The notes under the pieces were generated by a model that saw nothing but the letters and a program-made list of their open reading frames with translations, did not search any database and had not been told where the DNA came from. Of a stretch of DNA of 64,000 bases, positions 34,222 to 46,662 are shown piece after piece; the stretch's first letter is position 1; every line of letters starts with the position of its first letter. The DNA is from Climacium dendroides (Eukaryota > Streptophyta > Bryopsida > Hypnales > Climaciaceae). The stretch covers positions 1,525,501-1,589,500 of the forward strand of contig OX467083.1 in assembly GCA_950106755.1 (NCBI GenBank). The letters run 5' to 3'. A program made the translations under genes and the position numbers.

Positions 34222-36652
34222 TTAAGTGGCTGCTTTCACATCCTCCTCTTTTGTCTTCCGCCTGTACTCTGGTTTCAGCTCGTAGGTTCCTTGATTTGCA
34301 CCTCTCTTGTTATAAATACACAGGTCATTAAGCACCTCCTTCAGAAACGCCTGTGCACAGTAGACAGAGAAAAGAAATTATATCCTGCACGATCTGTGTC
34401 TCCTCCATACCTTCCATTCCAAGAAGAGAATCCGAGAAACCATAAACCTCAGAAACAAAACAATTTACCATGCGTCAACGAGCACGTAAAATATAACTTA
34501 CTGCTGCAAATTGGAATAACGACTGCATTCTACCATAAGAAAATCCAAAAACAAAATGGAAACAAAACAAATAATTGTCAACCAGTCACTCAAACTACAA
34601 TTTCCTTCGCAACATCAGCTCTTCAAAGAAGGCTTACCACAGGCTGGTCTGTTTCTTCCACTAGCTGCTTCAAGGCCCAATTAGGACGCCGTTCAAAAAG
34701 ATTGAAAACGATTTCTTCCAACTCTCTTCTGTCCCTCCGAGTTCTTTTTCCCTCGGCAGCCTTTACGGGGTTACTGATTGGCGCTCTCTTCTTGTTGTCC
34801 TGTGAGCAAACGGTCTGAATTCAGGACTTGGCGAATATATCCTGAAGCTACTCTGGGTAATCGCCTTCAGGTGTGAGTTTCAAATACTGGGCACAACGAC
34901 CAGACTACCCAAAAGCTAGGCCAGAAAACCAACGACATGACGACTTGGTGACCTAAAGACGAATATGTACTCGGGCAAAGCACCATGTGCTTGGCTAATC
35001 TGAAATTCTCATTTATCATCGAAACTCAAGGTCATGAGCCAGATCGCATCTGATGTTAGAAGCTCGAGAAGCAGCACTGCAAGCCTATAATACCGTGTTT
35101 CTCCATTGTTTAATACTGCCCATGGTATGAGACATAACTTTTGACCACTTGCTCTGCAATTACAGGGCAGACGTCAAAAGCATTGAAGGATTGCATACCT
35201 TTCCAGTGAACGTTGAACCTTGCCAATCGACAGGAGGCGGTCTCATAAAGCCACCACGATCATTTGATAGAACCTGAGCAGAGCCAGAAAAGTAATGCCA
35301 TACAATTCAGAACATCTGCAACGATAATTTGTTCACGCGATTTTGTTTTCACGAAAGAAGCTTCGTGCCATTGAAATCTTGTAACTGAAAAGACGTGTTG
35401 GCAAAGAATTCTAAATCAAATCAGGTCAATGACTATAGTTAGACAGCACATCAGGCACACCTGTGTGGTCCTGGTTTTGACCATCGACTTGTTAAGCCGA
35501 TCCCTGCAAAGTTTACGATACTCGTCATTGTTCCCAATATTCGTGGGCTTCATATCGAATTTATGCTCCACCTTGCCTTCCACTCTCAATTTTCCTGCGA
35601 CATATTGCAATGTGGATCACCAAAGGCCTGCATCAACCACTTAACCTTGACCACTTCAATGAACCAGTCCCACAAACCGATCCAAACTTAATGACACTGG
35701 AGGTGTGCCAAAACGTTACTGTCGGTGAAAATGGCCAATATGTAAACTAAGGCCGATTTATAGAGGTTCCTAAACAAATTCTACCCTAGTCTATTCTAAA
35801 TTTAACTGCCAAGGTATTTTGTAGCGCAGAATTGGAATAAACAGTCGATTGGATGCAAAAATATGCTCATACCTTGAGGTGCCTCGGAGAAAATGTGCAT
35901 GGGAACCAGGTCTTTAGTAACGTTCAAAGTATACGACTTGTGCGGAGCCACTAGATCCTTCTCTGGCAATGTCAACGTAAACTGCAAACACAAGCCAGAA
36001 CCCTAGTCTTAGGACTTCTAGAACTTCTTCTAGTAACAACGAGACGAAGGATAGACCCAATATTGAACGATGTCCCTACATAAACCCCTAAAGAGCCCAG
36101 GATTCATTGCTTGAAACTGACAAATTCGATTGATCATATTGTGAAAAGTATAATTCAGATGGGGCTAAATTCTATAGCAACAACATCAATGAAAAACATT
36201 GCATGAGTTGGTCAAAAAAAAATTTATTGGACGAAAGAAAGTCCCCATGAGACCTACTGGGGTTAAAGGGTATCTCCCAGCCATTCCATAGAACAAGAAA
36301 ACAAACACTCCGGAGGCGAGGACCACTGCCGTTGATAAAACACCCGCCCCTCTCTTCAAATACCGTTATGCTCAGTCAGCAAACCCTGAATTCCAAAATT
36401 TCATCCTCATAACCAAGCGATGGATACACATACCTCGAGGCTATCAGCGGGATTGGGATTCAACGGATCCATAGACATCGTGACCTTAGCAAGGCTAGGT
36501 CCGCCATCCTGCTGCTTCAACCACGAATTCCCAACAAGAGGCGGCACTTTGAGCAACCACACAGACCTGTCGGAGGTCGCAGTATCGAGCATGTGCATCC
36601 CTCCCGGTCCTCCAAATTCACCATCCTTTTCTTCTTTTGCCGTCCCCGCCAT
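34222..36652 (-). CDS. General transcription factor IIF, beta (small) subunit, RAP30-like
   Basis: Six exons: 36652-36434, 35981-35873, 35594-35461, 35273-35199, 34799-34638 and 34350-34222, coding for 275 residues with GT-AG introns in phase. TFIIF beta pairs with TFIIF alpha and brings RNA polymerase II to the promoter in the nucleus. The N-terminal dimerisation barrel shows DRSVWLLKVPPLVGNSWL, FTLTLPEKD, NVTKDLVPMHIFSE, then EGKVEHKFDMKP, EYRKLCRDRLNKSM and SNDRGGFMRPPP. The C-terminal winged helix begins RTRRDRRELEEIVFNLFERR and continues PNWALKQLVEETDQPV, FLKEVLNDLCIYNKRG and GTYELKPEYR. The length is normal for the family. The start is the ATG of MAGTAKEEKDGEFGG; the frame upstream of it has only a non-ATG start. 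A second, broken copy lies at 46.0-49.2 kb. Confidence 0.95.
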
Positions 36653-38809
36653 TACCACAGACCTAAGTCTGGACACAAAGAGAGCGCGATTTCAAGTTTT
36701 GTAAAAACATTGGCTAACACTAAAACGACCATTCCACGTACTGTAAGCAAACATTAGTCCTCACAACACATGGCCACCGCAACGGGGAGACACAACACTG
36801 GACCGAAATTGCAGGGTATAGATAGTGTCGCACACTCTAAACCTACACGGAGTATACTTTATCCCTCCCGTCAATTCCTCCATGACTCGAACCCTAACCC
36901 TCAAGCTGCCAAATAGAATCATAAGTGCGCAATCAAATAATCTCCGAGTTTAAGTTGAAAACTGCAAATATGTCAAGACCTTAGAGTGAGTCCGACAAAC
37001 CCTCCACCAACCCGCTTCAAAACCCGCTTCACCAAAACCCTAAGCCTCGAAACCGCTGCTACAAAACAGACCTCCCCTGCAGAGAGCTCTGTTTTATCAA
37101 TAGAACAGACGAGGACGAAAGATTCATCCAACCTTCCGGGATGGATGAATGAATGAGGAATGGAAGTTTCTCATCCGTCAACATGCTTTCACTATAAATC
37201 TATAGAACCGGAGTCTGATACTCAAAAGAGGTTGTCACCTCTTGGTTTGCATTAGTTTTCTCCTCTCTTGAAAAAATCATAGGTTGTTGATTTTTTTTTA
37301 AATGCTTCCCGTCCTAAATGTCATCCATTTCTCAAAAAATCACAAGCCCTTGATCTTTGTGAGATTTAATTTGAGCCGTCCAAATATGAATTCAGAATAC
37401 GGTACCAAATATGAATATGGGTATAAATACTACATATTGTATGAATATTGAAGATGGATATGGATATGGGAGCAGATATGGATACTAGGTATGGATTATG
37501 GGAATATGGGATATGAATATAGGATATAGATACATGATACGGTTTTAGTATTGAATTGTTCCATATTGATTGTCCCACAATATAGGTTCTCAAAATTACA
37601 AATAGGGGGGAGGGGAAAGAAAAGAGGGAATTAATTAATTAAATAATATTTTGAAATCAAAGGGAGGGGGTTATTAAAAAAATAATTAAATCTTTTTTTG
37701 AATGCATTGTAACACAATTTGTCACAATGCACCCAAAAGAGGTAGCAATTGCCTATATATACAGTCTTGTTACTCAAAAGACTATCCACTCAAAAGATAG
37801 GAACTCCCCTCATGTTCCCTCCCTCTCTCATTTTTTATTTAAAAAAATTCCAAACCATAGATCTTCTCATAAAATCAATCTTCAAGTTGTTGATATGGGA
37901 TATGAATACAAATATGAATATAGATATGGATATAGAAGACAGATATAAATACATGTACAAAAGATGGATACATATATGAATACAAATATGAGTATGGTTA
38001 TAGAAGACATATACTATATATACTATGAATACGGACAAAATCCCATATCAATTACAGAATTCTATGTCAATTTGAAATTACAAATTGTGTAGGGGGGTAG
38101 GGTTAAGATTTGGTTTGGTTGGAGTTGGGGTTTGGATTGGGGAATTAAAATATCTAATTTGAGTCAAGAGGGTGGGTTGGGGAATTAAAAAAATATTTAA
38201 TTTATTTTAGAGGTGGGATAAACATTTGCCTCACTATTTACTATCCATGAGTGGATAGTAGATCTGTCTTGTGAGTGAATAGTGACAAGTAGGTGAGAAT
38301 TCAATTAACGTCCTATTTAAATTTTTTATTGTACACACAATAATTAGTGATAGGACATTAATTTCATTTAATTACCAATTCCTGAACCTAAACCCAACCT
38401 AAACCAACCAACCAACTCGTATTCATAATTTCTTATTGCAACTTCAAATGCAATCAATATGGGATATATTGTCATATCCATATCTGTATCCATACTTGTA
38501 TTATGTACTTGAATATGTCTTCTGGGTCGATTCAATCAACAGTCTTTGATTTTTCTCCCAATCAACGGTAGGAGCAGGGAACTTTTTCTTAATACACAAT
38601 CAAATGGCTCTTATTTTTTAAGGCGCGGGGTAGTCAAGGTGGGTGGCATCATCACAGTAGATAGTCCACTCAAAAGACGGACAACAATGATGATGTAAGA
38701 CTATCTTGATTTGTATGTTTTTATAGAACAAATTGAGTGACATGTTTTTATGATGTGTACAAATAAACTTTGACAGTTTGCTAAAACAAATAAATGAAAT
38801 CTTCTTCAA
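36653..38809. other. Upstream region of TFIIF beta and simple-repeat-rich intergenic DNA
   Basis: The first ~500 bp is GC-richer upstream DNA of the TFIIF beta gene. It then becomes AT-rich with two diverged blocks of GATATG/GAATATG-type repeats. No gene is supported. Confidence 0.5.
37385..38040. repeat. Degenerate GATATG/GAATATG simple-repeat blocks
   Basis: Block 1 (about 37385-37560) and block 2 (about 37890-38040) consist of variants of GGATATGGATATGGGA and GATATGAATATAG. Each block is followed by AAATTACAAAT and a G-rich run (AGGGGGG, near 37600 and 38095). The two are therefore diverged copies of one larger repeat unit. A third, reversed short block occurs at 38460-38515. Confidence 0.65.
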
Positions 38810-38813
38810 TTAA

Positions 38814-39699
38814 TCCCTGAAGGACAAAGGCCTATTTTAATTTTTCCAAAAAACAATCAAAGCTTCTATTTTTATTGCAAAGAGTAAAAAAAATTAATTA
38901 ATTTTTTTACATCTAACCATAGGATCTCATATCTAACTAGTATGAGAATGTATGGAATAAATTTTAGAAATTTTGACCATATAGATTGCAAGATATTTGC
39001 ATTTAAAGTGAAGAAAATAAGTGTTTGTGCACATTGCGGGACTAGATTATTGAAGTTTGAACCTTTTTAACTTAAAATTCTTGCACTAAAGAGTTTTGAG
39101 GTTTAATTCTTTACAGTAGGGAATTGAGTTGAGATTCTAGGAAAAAACAAGAATTTCAAGAAAACTTAATTTTCATTCATAAAAAGATTGTTAAATAGAA
39201 GTAGGTATAAGATAGAAGTAAAATTTAAATTATTAATATTTGAATATGGAATTAAAATGCACTAATCCCAATGGTGGGATTGTTTTAGCAAGCAAAATAA
39301 TCCATGTGGAATTTTTTTCTTAAATTGTAAGAATTGCATTCAAAAATGAATCCTATAAGTTATTTTTTTAAGAAGATGTTTAAATTGCCCAAAAAACAAG
39401 ATTATTCATAACTTTCACATTACTTATCCAAATGAAATGAATAAAATCCTTCCATGCAAACAAAAACATAATCTATGAGAAAAAAAAAACTAATTTTGTT
39501 GCTTGGCTTTTCCTATTTTGAACTTATCTAGGCATAATTTTTGTTCTTGGGTACCAATTGAAAAAAATCATATTCCCTCAAAGACAATGAATTTTTCTAT
39601 CTCTAAAAAAGGTTTCAAAAAATTGTGACAAAATTTGAGATTGTAGGTACTTGCCCAAAATCCAATTTGTCATCCAAAGGGAGAATGGTCTTTTAGAGG
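38814..39699 (-). mobile_element. TTAA-flanked ~0.89-kb non-autonomous element
   Basis: It is bounded by TTAA at 38810-38813 and 39700-39703. The left end, TCCCTGAAGGACAAAGGCC, matches the reverse complement of the right end of the element at 42961 (CCCCTAAAGTCCCAAGGCC). The right end, GAATGGTCTTTTAGAGG, is the complement of the other terminus. The interior shares landmarks with 40086-40978 in reverse orientation. No ORF. Confidence 0.75.
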
Positions 39700-40085
39700 T
39701 TAATCCATAAATAATGCCCCAAGAGAATAAAACAAAAGTTAAATATGCTAAAAAAAATGGGACTTCTTCTTTAGAAAAGAAAATACATTTATGATAATTT
39801 CATGATGATTAAGGAGTTGTATAGTGCTTAAGTCCCACAATGTCTTCTACTCAAATTATTCCACTATGCACAACTAATTCTATTACTAGGATACAATCTA
39901 GTGGACTACAAATTATAAATCTTCAAATTTCTCTCTTTAATACAAGAAGTACGATGCATAAAATCTTTCTATGTCTATGTATAATATGTATTTATTTAAC
40001 TAAAACCTAATAACTTAAATGAAACAAAGGATAATTTTTTTGTCGCCTATATTGGGATTTTCAAGCAAAATCTTACAATTTTTAA

Positions 40086-40978
40086 ACCCCTAAAGTCTTA
40101 CTGTCCTTTCAGGGGACAAAATGGATTTCAGATAGGTTCCTATGGGCTCAATATTTGTTGTGATTTTTTGAATATTTTAGTGAAGATAGAAAAACACATT
40201 AGTTTTCTGAAAATATATTTTTTTATTTCAATCAAAGCCTAGGAGTAAAAGTTATAGAACAAAAAGCTCTTTTTTCATTTGGCAGGCAAAAAAAAACCTT
40301 CAAAAAAACTTAAAGTAAAAAAGTTTTAAAATTTGTTGTGAATAGATTATATTTTTGTGTATATGGCAAGCTTTGATTCATTCCACTTTGATTTGTTATG
40401 AGAAAGTTATAGACAATCTTGTTTTGGGGGCAGGTAGAAAAAATAACTTGTAGGATTTATTTTTGACTTCAATTTTCAAAATTTTTAAAAAGAGTTTCAC
40501 AAGGTTAAATTCTCTTGCTAGAACAATCTCATTGTTGAGATTAATGTGTTTCAATTCCATCTTAAAGCTATTAACAATTTAAATTATCCTTCAATCTTGA
40601 ACCTACTTCTATTTAATAATTTTTTAATGAATGAAAATTAAGTATGTGTTTTTAAATTTTTTTTTTAGAATCTCAACTCAATACTTTATCACATAAAATC
40701 CAAAATTCAAAATCAATAGAGAAAAAATTATAAGTTATGAAGGTTTAAAGTCAAATAATGTAATTGAGCAAGGTGCAAAAACATTTGTTTTATTTGCTTT
40801 AAACACAAATATCTTGCAATCTATGTGGTCAAAGTTTGTAAAAATTTTGCCACACATACTTATACTAGTCTAGTACAAAATCCTACAATTAGATATGCAA
40901 AAAACTTTTTTCTCATTGCTATAGAAATGATAGTTTTGAATGTTTTTTGATGGAAAAGAAGCCTTTGGACTTTAGAAA
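40086..40978 (+). mobile_element. TTAA-type ~0.89-kb non-autonomous element
   Basis: It starts right after TTAA (40082-40085) with ACCCCTAAAGTC and a CAGGGGACAAAATGG motif. It ends GCCTTTGGACTTTAGAAATTA, a decayed version of GACTTTAGGGGTTAA. The interior contains the uninterrupted version of the target of MITE copy 1 (GGTGCAAAAACATTTG near 40.79 kb). Confidence 0.72.
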
Positions 40979-41124
40979 TTACTTTATGATATTGAATACC
41001 ATAAAATCTTAATCTCCATCAAATATTGAACCATAAGAGCTTCCAAAAAAATCTTTAGAATACCAGTGAAAATGAAAAATACAAAGTATAATCTTGATGA
41101 GACACAAAGGAGAAGATGAATATT

Positions 41125-41805
41125 GGTATCTCAAAAAACCAAAGACCATTTTTCATCCAAAGAACATTCAAAATTGTCATTTTTAATGCAATTTACAAAA
41201 ATTTAGAGACATTTGTTTATTTTGCATATCCAATTGTAATGCAATTCTACTAACTGTGTGAAGAAACCTTAAAACTTTGACCATATCGATCTCAAGAAAT
41301 AAGTGATCAAAGTTGGAAAAACAACCATTTTTGTTCTTATCCTAACTAGATTATAAGACTTTGAATCCTCTTAACTTAAATTTTTCATACAAAAAATTGT
41401 GAATTAAATATTTTTATGTTGGAGAATTGAATTAAGAGTTTGGAAAATAAAACAAAATAAAAAGCTATAACTTTCATTCTTTAAAAAATGTTAAGTTGAA
41501 GTACGTATAAGAAGTTTCATAACTTTCATAGCACTTATCCAAATAAAATGAATCAAATCTTTTCATATAGACAAAAGAATAATCTATAGGTAAAAATTTT
41601 ACGAATTTTTTTTTTTTTTTTTTTGGGTTGTCCATCTTCATTTATTTGGGGCTTATTGTGGCCTTTTGCTCCCTAAAATGGATTGAAATAAATGTTATAT
41701 TCCTAAAAAGCTAATAAATTTTCTTATCTTCAAAAAAAATTCAAAAAATCTTGTTAAAAATTAAGATTATAGATATTTGTTTGAATCATCAAGAGTCCCA
41801 TGAGT
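41125..41805 (-). repeat. Internally deleted, reversed copy of the TTAA-type element
   Basis: It begins with CAAAGACCATTTTTCATCCA. Reversed landmarks follow, including ATATCCAATTGTAATGCAA, AACTTTCATTCTTTAAAAAA and CTTATCTTCAAAAAAAATTC. It ends near GAGTCCCATGAG. A run of T lies at 41608-41626. Neither flanking TTAA is preserved. Confidence 0.55.
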
Positions 41806-42413
41806 TTTTTTTAAGAAATTTAGAGTTAAATAAAAATTGAGGATGAAATATCAAAATGAAAACTTGACCATGCTGTGTGATAGAGGTTCTTGACAGATTT
41901 TGTGACCAAATTCTTTTGATAAAGTCTCTTTCCATAGGTAGTAAAATTATTATTTTCAAACATATAATGAAGCCTATATAAGCTATCAATTAAGGAATAA
42001 TAGTTAAACTATAAAGAAGTTTATTCACTATAGCTACTTATAGTTAAACTTCTTATTAAAAAATGTGTATGTATGTCCTACAACTTGTAACCTTCAATTA
42101 TATGTTGAAGAAATAAATTGAGAATATATATAAAATAAATTTAGCATAACATACTTCATATTGATTTTTTTTAAATAGCAAGTAGACAAAGATATAATAT
42201 GATAAAAATACTAAATTTTTATCAATTTAAATATAGAATTGAAAATTTCCAATCCCAATGATAATAATGTTCTACTCTGAATAATAAACTAGCTATTTCA
42301 TTTATTTTTATTTTTTTCAAAATTTTCAAAATTAAATGCATAAAAGGTTATTTTTGAGAAATGATTCTATAACTATCCACAAACTAAACTCCTCATAACT
42401 TTCATTTTCTTAA

Positions 42414-43929
42414 CCTTCAAAATCCCAAGGCCATTTTTTCATCAAATTCCACTTAAAACTACCATTTCTATTGCAAAGTGCAAAAAAATTTAGAAAATTG
42501 ATTGTTTTGCATATCTAGCCATTGGATCTTACACTAGACTAGTATAAGAATGTATCAAAGAAATTTTAGATACTGCTTGTTTGAGTGGTTTGCAAAATAC
42601 TTGCATATGAAGTGAAAAAAAACGTTTTGGTGGCATTTTGCCTGGCTAGATTTTAAAGCTTTGAATCTTCTCAACTTAAAATTTTTTCACTACCAATATT
42701 GAAAAAAAATTATGTTGATAAATTGAGTTGAAAGTTTTAGAAAAAAAATTCAAAAAAACACATGATTCATTTTCATTCTTTAAAAAATTGTTAAGTAGAA
42801 TTAGGTGTGAGATTGAAGGAAAATCTAAATTGTTATGAGGTCTCCAAGACTTGAATGGAATTGAAACACAATAATCCTAAAATGAGGTTGTTCTATCAAG
42901 CAAACTAAACTCCTAGACATCAAATTCTTTTTTTTGAAAAATTGTGAAAATTGAGTTTAACTCCTAAAGTCCCATTGTCCCTATAGGGGACAAAATGGAT
43001 TTTTGGGTAGGCTTGTATGATCTCAATTTCTACTGAAAATTTTTGAAACTTTTTATAAAATAGAAAAACTTATGAGCTTTCTGGGAATATAATTTTTATT
43101 TCAATTGGTGCTCGGGAGTAAATGTTATGCCACAATAACTTCAAAATGGAGGAGATCGGGCAACCAAAAAAATCCACAAAAAATTGAAATAAAAATTTTA
43201 ATATTTTTTTCTTGTAGATTATATTTTTTTGTAAATGAAAAGCTTTGATTAATTCCATTTGGATTAGAGATGTGAAAGTTACAGAGCTTCTTGTTTTGCG
43301 GGCAATCATAGCAACTTCTTGAAAGAAATTCATTTCTTTCACTTTGAATGCTAATATCTTTCAATCTGTATGGTCAAAAATCACAAAAAATTATCACGTG
43401 ATCTAAGACAAGTGTAGAACAAGATCCTATGGTCAAATTTTCAAAAATATTTTAAAAATTCATTTTGTAGATGAGTGTATTAGAAGTGGTAGTTTAAAGT
43501 GGTTTTGACACAAAAATGGCCTTGGGACTTTAGGGGTTAAAAATGAATCTTATAAGTAATTATTTCAAGAAGATGTTTAAATTGCCCTAAAATCAAGATT
43601 GTCCATAACTTTCTCATACAAGTCCAAATAGAATGAATCAAATTTTTCCATGCAAACTAAAATATTTTCTATATAGAACCAAATCTTGAAATTTTTATTT
43701 TGACTTTTTGTGAATTTTTTTGTGCTATACAACAAACCCTATTTGAGGATAGGGTGGCATAACTTGTGCTCGAGGGTACCAATTCAAATAAAAATTATGT
43801 TCTCCAAAAGTTAATGTCTTTTCTTATCTTCCAAAAAAGTTTTTAAAAATCACAATGAAAATTGAGATTGTATGAACCTACTCTAAATCTATTTTGTCCT
43901 TCAAGGAGACAATTATGGGACTTTAGGGA
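42414..43929 (-). mobile_element. TTAA-type element (about 0.94 kb) interrupted by a nested copy of the same family
   Basis: The left end follows TTAA (42410-42413) with CCTTCAAAATCCCAAGGCCA. The right end is GGGACTTTAGGGA followed by TTAG. Removing the nested element at 42961-43536 and one TTAA leaves about 936 bp, colinear with the element at 38814-39699. The flanking DNA on the left (about 42130-42409) again resembles the same family, so this copy may itself sit in an older one. Confidence 0.72.
42961..43536 (+). mobile_element. Youngest TTAA-flanked element, 576 bp, nested
   Basis: Perfect TTAA at 42957-42960 and 43537-43540. Terminal inverted repeats: left CTCCTAAAGTCCCATTGTCC; right end reversed, CCCCTAAAGTCCCAAGGCC. 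It is shorter than the ~0.9-kb relatives because of internal deletion. The interrupted host sequence is continuous in the paralog near 39.34 kb. No coding capacity, so any transposase must come from elsewhere. Confidence 0.82.
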
Positions 43930-44306
43930 TTAGTTGAAATAAAATGATTCCAAATTTCTATGCATATATAGAGAGAGGGAAAAAAATTCAATTTTTAATT
44001 CTTTATGAAAGTGATTTTTTCTATGTTGCCTAGACCACTTAGATTAAGAAAGAAACTACATATTGTACAATAACTTTTTGACCATTTAGTCAAAATAGTT
44101 GAAAATTATTGTACCTTAAAGCTATTTTTTGACCACATGCTGTGTGAAAATTTCAAAGAATAAAAATTAAAATTCCATTTGTAAAGGGATGAGCGAAAAC
44201 TTTATATTGCCAAAAAGGATTAAAGGTCATTTTCTACAATCATACTACTAAAATCATAACTCCCTCTATAACATCACAAATGCTACCATTGATACTAGAG
44301 GCTCAT

Positions 44307-45094
44307 GCTTGCTATGCTACGCATTCATTGTATCACATATTAGTAAAATTTTGATATATTTGAATAGAATGCATGATAATGATTTCAATAAGTTTTTAAA
44401 ATAATTATTTTAAATATTTTGTAAAAATATTTGCAATCATGCATACATAGAAATCATATTTTTACACAATGTGATATTACAAAATTAGAGTAACAATTTG
44501 CAATTACTTCTATAATATTACTTTTTACAAAGGGTGATATTATAGAAATAATATAGTTGTTGCAATTAAGGTGATATTAAAGAGGATCTATAGGATGATA
44601 TTATACAGGTAGCAAATCCATTGCTTCTCTTGGCTTTACACTTCTTTGCACTTCTATGATTTTGTGCTTTTGTGAGCTTTGAGCTTTCATAATTTCAATT
44701 TTCTATTGCTACTACCAAATGATTTTGAGAAAATTATTCAATTGAAGCGATTTTGGATTCTACAACAATTAAGTTGTTCACAAAGTTTTTGAGATTTATA
44801 AGTTTTTCTTTTCAATTTTTCAATTTGGGTTGCCATTTTTTGTAACAATGGAGTTAAATTTCTAATGCATTCTAATGTATGTGTATCTTTTATAGTATTT
44901 ACCATTGCATATGTTTCATTCATCATTCAATAAATTTCTATTGTACATTTCAATATATGCTTACTTATAAAAAAAATTATACAAAGATTTTAGTCATTTT
45001 TATTTGAAGATTTATTGAAATTTTTGTTCTACATTCTATCTAATACATAAAAATTCTTACAAAATTCTAATGATGAATGCGTAGCATAGCAAGC
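44307..45094. mobile_element. ~0.79-kb element with inverted ends GCTTGCTATGCTACGCATTCAT
   Basis: The left end, GCTTGCTATGCTACGCATTC, and the right end, GAATGCGTAGCATAGCAAGC, are exact complements over at least 20 bp. Imperfect complementarity continues inward. The interior is AT-rich with repeated GTGATATTA-type motifs and no ORF. No target duplication could be identified, so the superfamily is open. Confidence 0.7.
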
Positions 45095-45208
45095 GCCAAC
45101 CGGTACTGAAAATTCTAAAAATATAAATGATTTAGAACATGTAGCTACATTGGTCAAACCTAAGATTAAAAGCTAAAAGATCCCAATTCAAAATCAATGC
45201 TAACTAAA

Positions 45209-45284
45209 ATAAATTCAATATAAATTCAATAAAAATAAAAATAAATTCAATATAAATTCAATAAAAATAAAAATAAATTCAATC
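45209..45284. repeat. 32-bp AT-rich tandem repeat
   Basis: AAATTCAATATAAATTCAAT followed by AAAAATAAAAAT is repeated a little more than twice, starting at 45211 and 45243. Confidence 0.75.
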
Positions 45285-46397
45285 ATGTGAAAGTTTCCAA
45301 GAATAACATTACAAAAAATAATTGAAGAGAGGCATAGTTCTCAAATAAGACAAAAGCGATAAATTAAAGTATAATTTAATTTAATTTTAAAACTTTATTA
45401 TCATGATTTTAATTCTTATAAAAAAATAAATACATTTCTTGTAATACTTTATACTTTGATCTTTATATTATAGGCAATTGATAGGAAAAGTTAGATTGCA
45501 ATGTATATGTCTTGATGGAGCAAGATGTAATTGCAAATAGTGTATATAAAGCAAAGCAACAAACATGACATAACAATGCATCAAAGCAAGAGTAGTTGGT
45601 TCTTTAAAATGTTTATTTGACAAGGTAATTCAATTCATGCAAGACCCCTCATACAAAATTGGATGAATATGGATGCATCATCTATAGGTAAAAGTAGGAT
45701 GAAAATCACATTCTTTGAAACAATATGAGAGTAGTATAGGCCTCATTGTATTGATATTAAATAAAGCATTGTGATCTTTCATATTTGTGCATCTCATACT
45801 TTACAATAATCATCAAATTAGTGCAAGTTAGTGTTATTGCTAGAAAATGCATTAATTGAAGTAATTTGTGTAGGAGTTGATTAATAAGATATTATTTTAA
45901 CAAAAGGTTGAGAGTATGTCTTCAACTTCTTGATTATTCTTGGAGTGACAATAAGATATTAACTAGCAAGGGAGTATTGGATGCAATTTAATCAAATTGG
46001 GATGTCTTTTTGTTTTTCTTCAATTGAGGCCTCTTTCTCTTGTGTGGCACTAGTTTGACCGTGGAATTGTTAAACTAATTCTTGCAAAGCTCAACAAATT
46101 GTCATTAATCCCAATATTTGATTTGTGGGCTTTGTAAGACAACTATGCTCCACTTTTATCTTCCACTCTCTCTTTCCCTACAATATATTGCAATATTGAT
46201 TTAGGAATTTTTCTAAAATCCTATTGTTAGTGAAAAGTATCAAAGTGAAAAAAGCTTCTATCAGAATATTGTTAACCAATCCAAACCATTCCCCTTCAAA
46301 GATTAGGATAATCCATCTCTGGATCTTTAGAATTGAATTTAGTTTAATATGCATAGAGTCATTTTCTAGCTAGGAAGTTGCAACATAACATTATTAA

Positions 46398-46662
46398 CCA
46401 ACATTGGGATCATTTTTGCTACCTTGGGAAGCAAAAGGTCCCAATGTTGCAACTTCCCAATCAACCAATGACTTTATGGAAATTAAACAAAATTTACTCC
46501 TACCAATCCCAAAAGGGATTATTTCAATCTCCAAGCCTTGGTTAGGGGAATGGTTTAGGTTAGTTAACAATGTTGTGAAGGCTAGTGTCATTGGTTGACT
46601 AAAAAGTTGCAACATTGGGGGCTCTTACTTTTTAGAGGGAGTAAAAAGGTCCTCAAAGTTGG
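46398..46662. mobile_element. 265-bp MITE in TTAA target
   Basis: TTAA lies at 46394-46397 and 46663-46666. Inverted ends: left CCAACATTGGGATCATTTTT; right end reversed, CCAACTTTGAGGACCTTTTT. A second, internal inverted pair involves CAATGTTGCAACTT (about 46441) and AAGTTGCAACATTG (about 46603). It is inserted between psi-exons 3 and 2 of the TFIIF beta pseudogene. No coding capacity. Confidence 0.75.
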
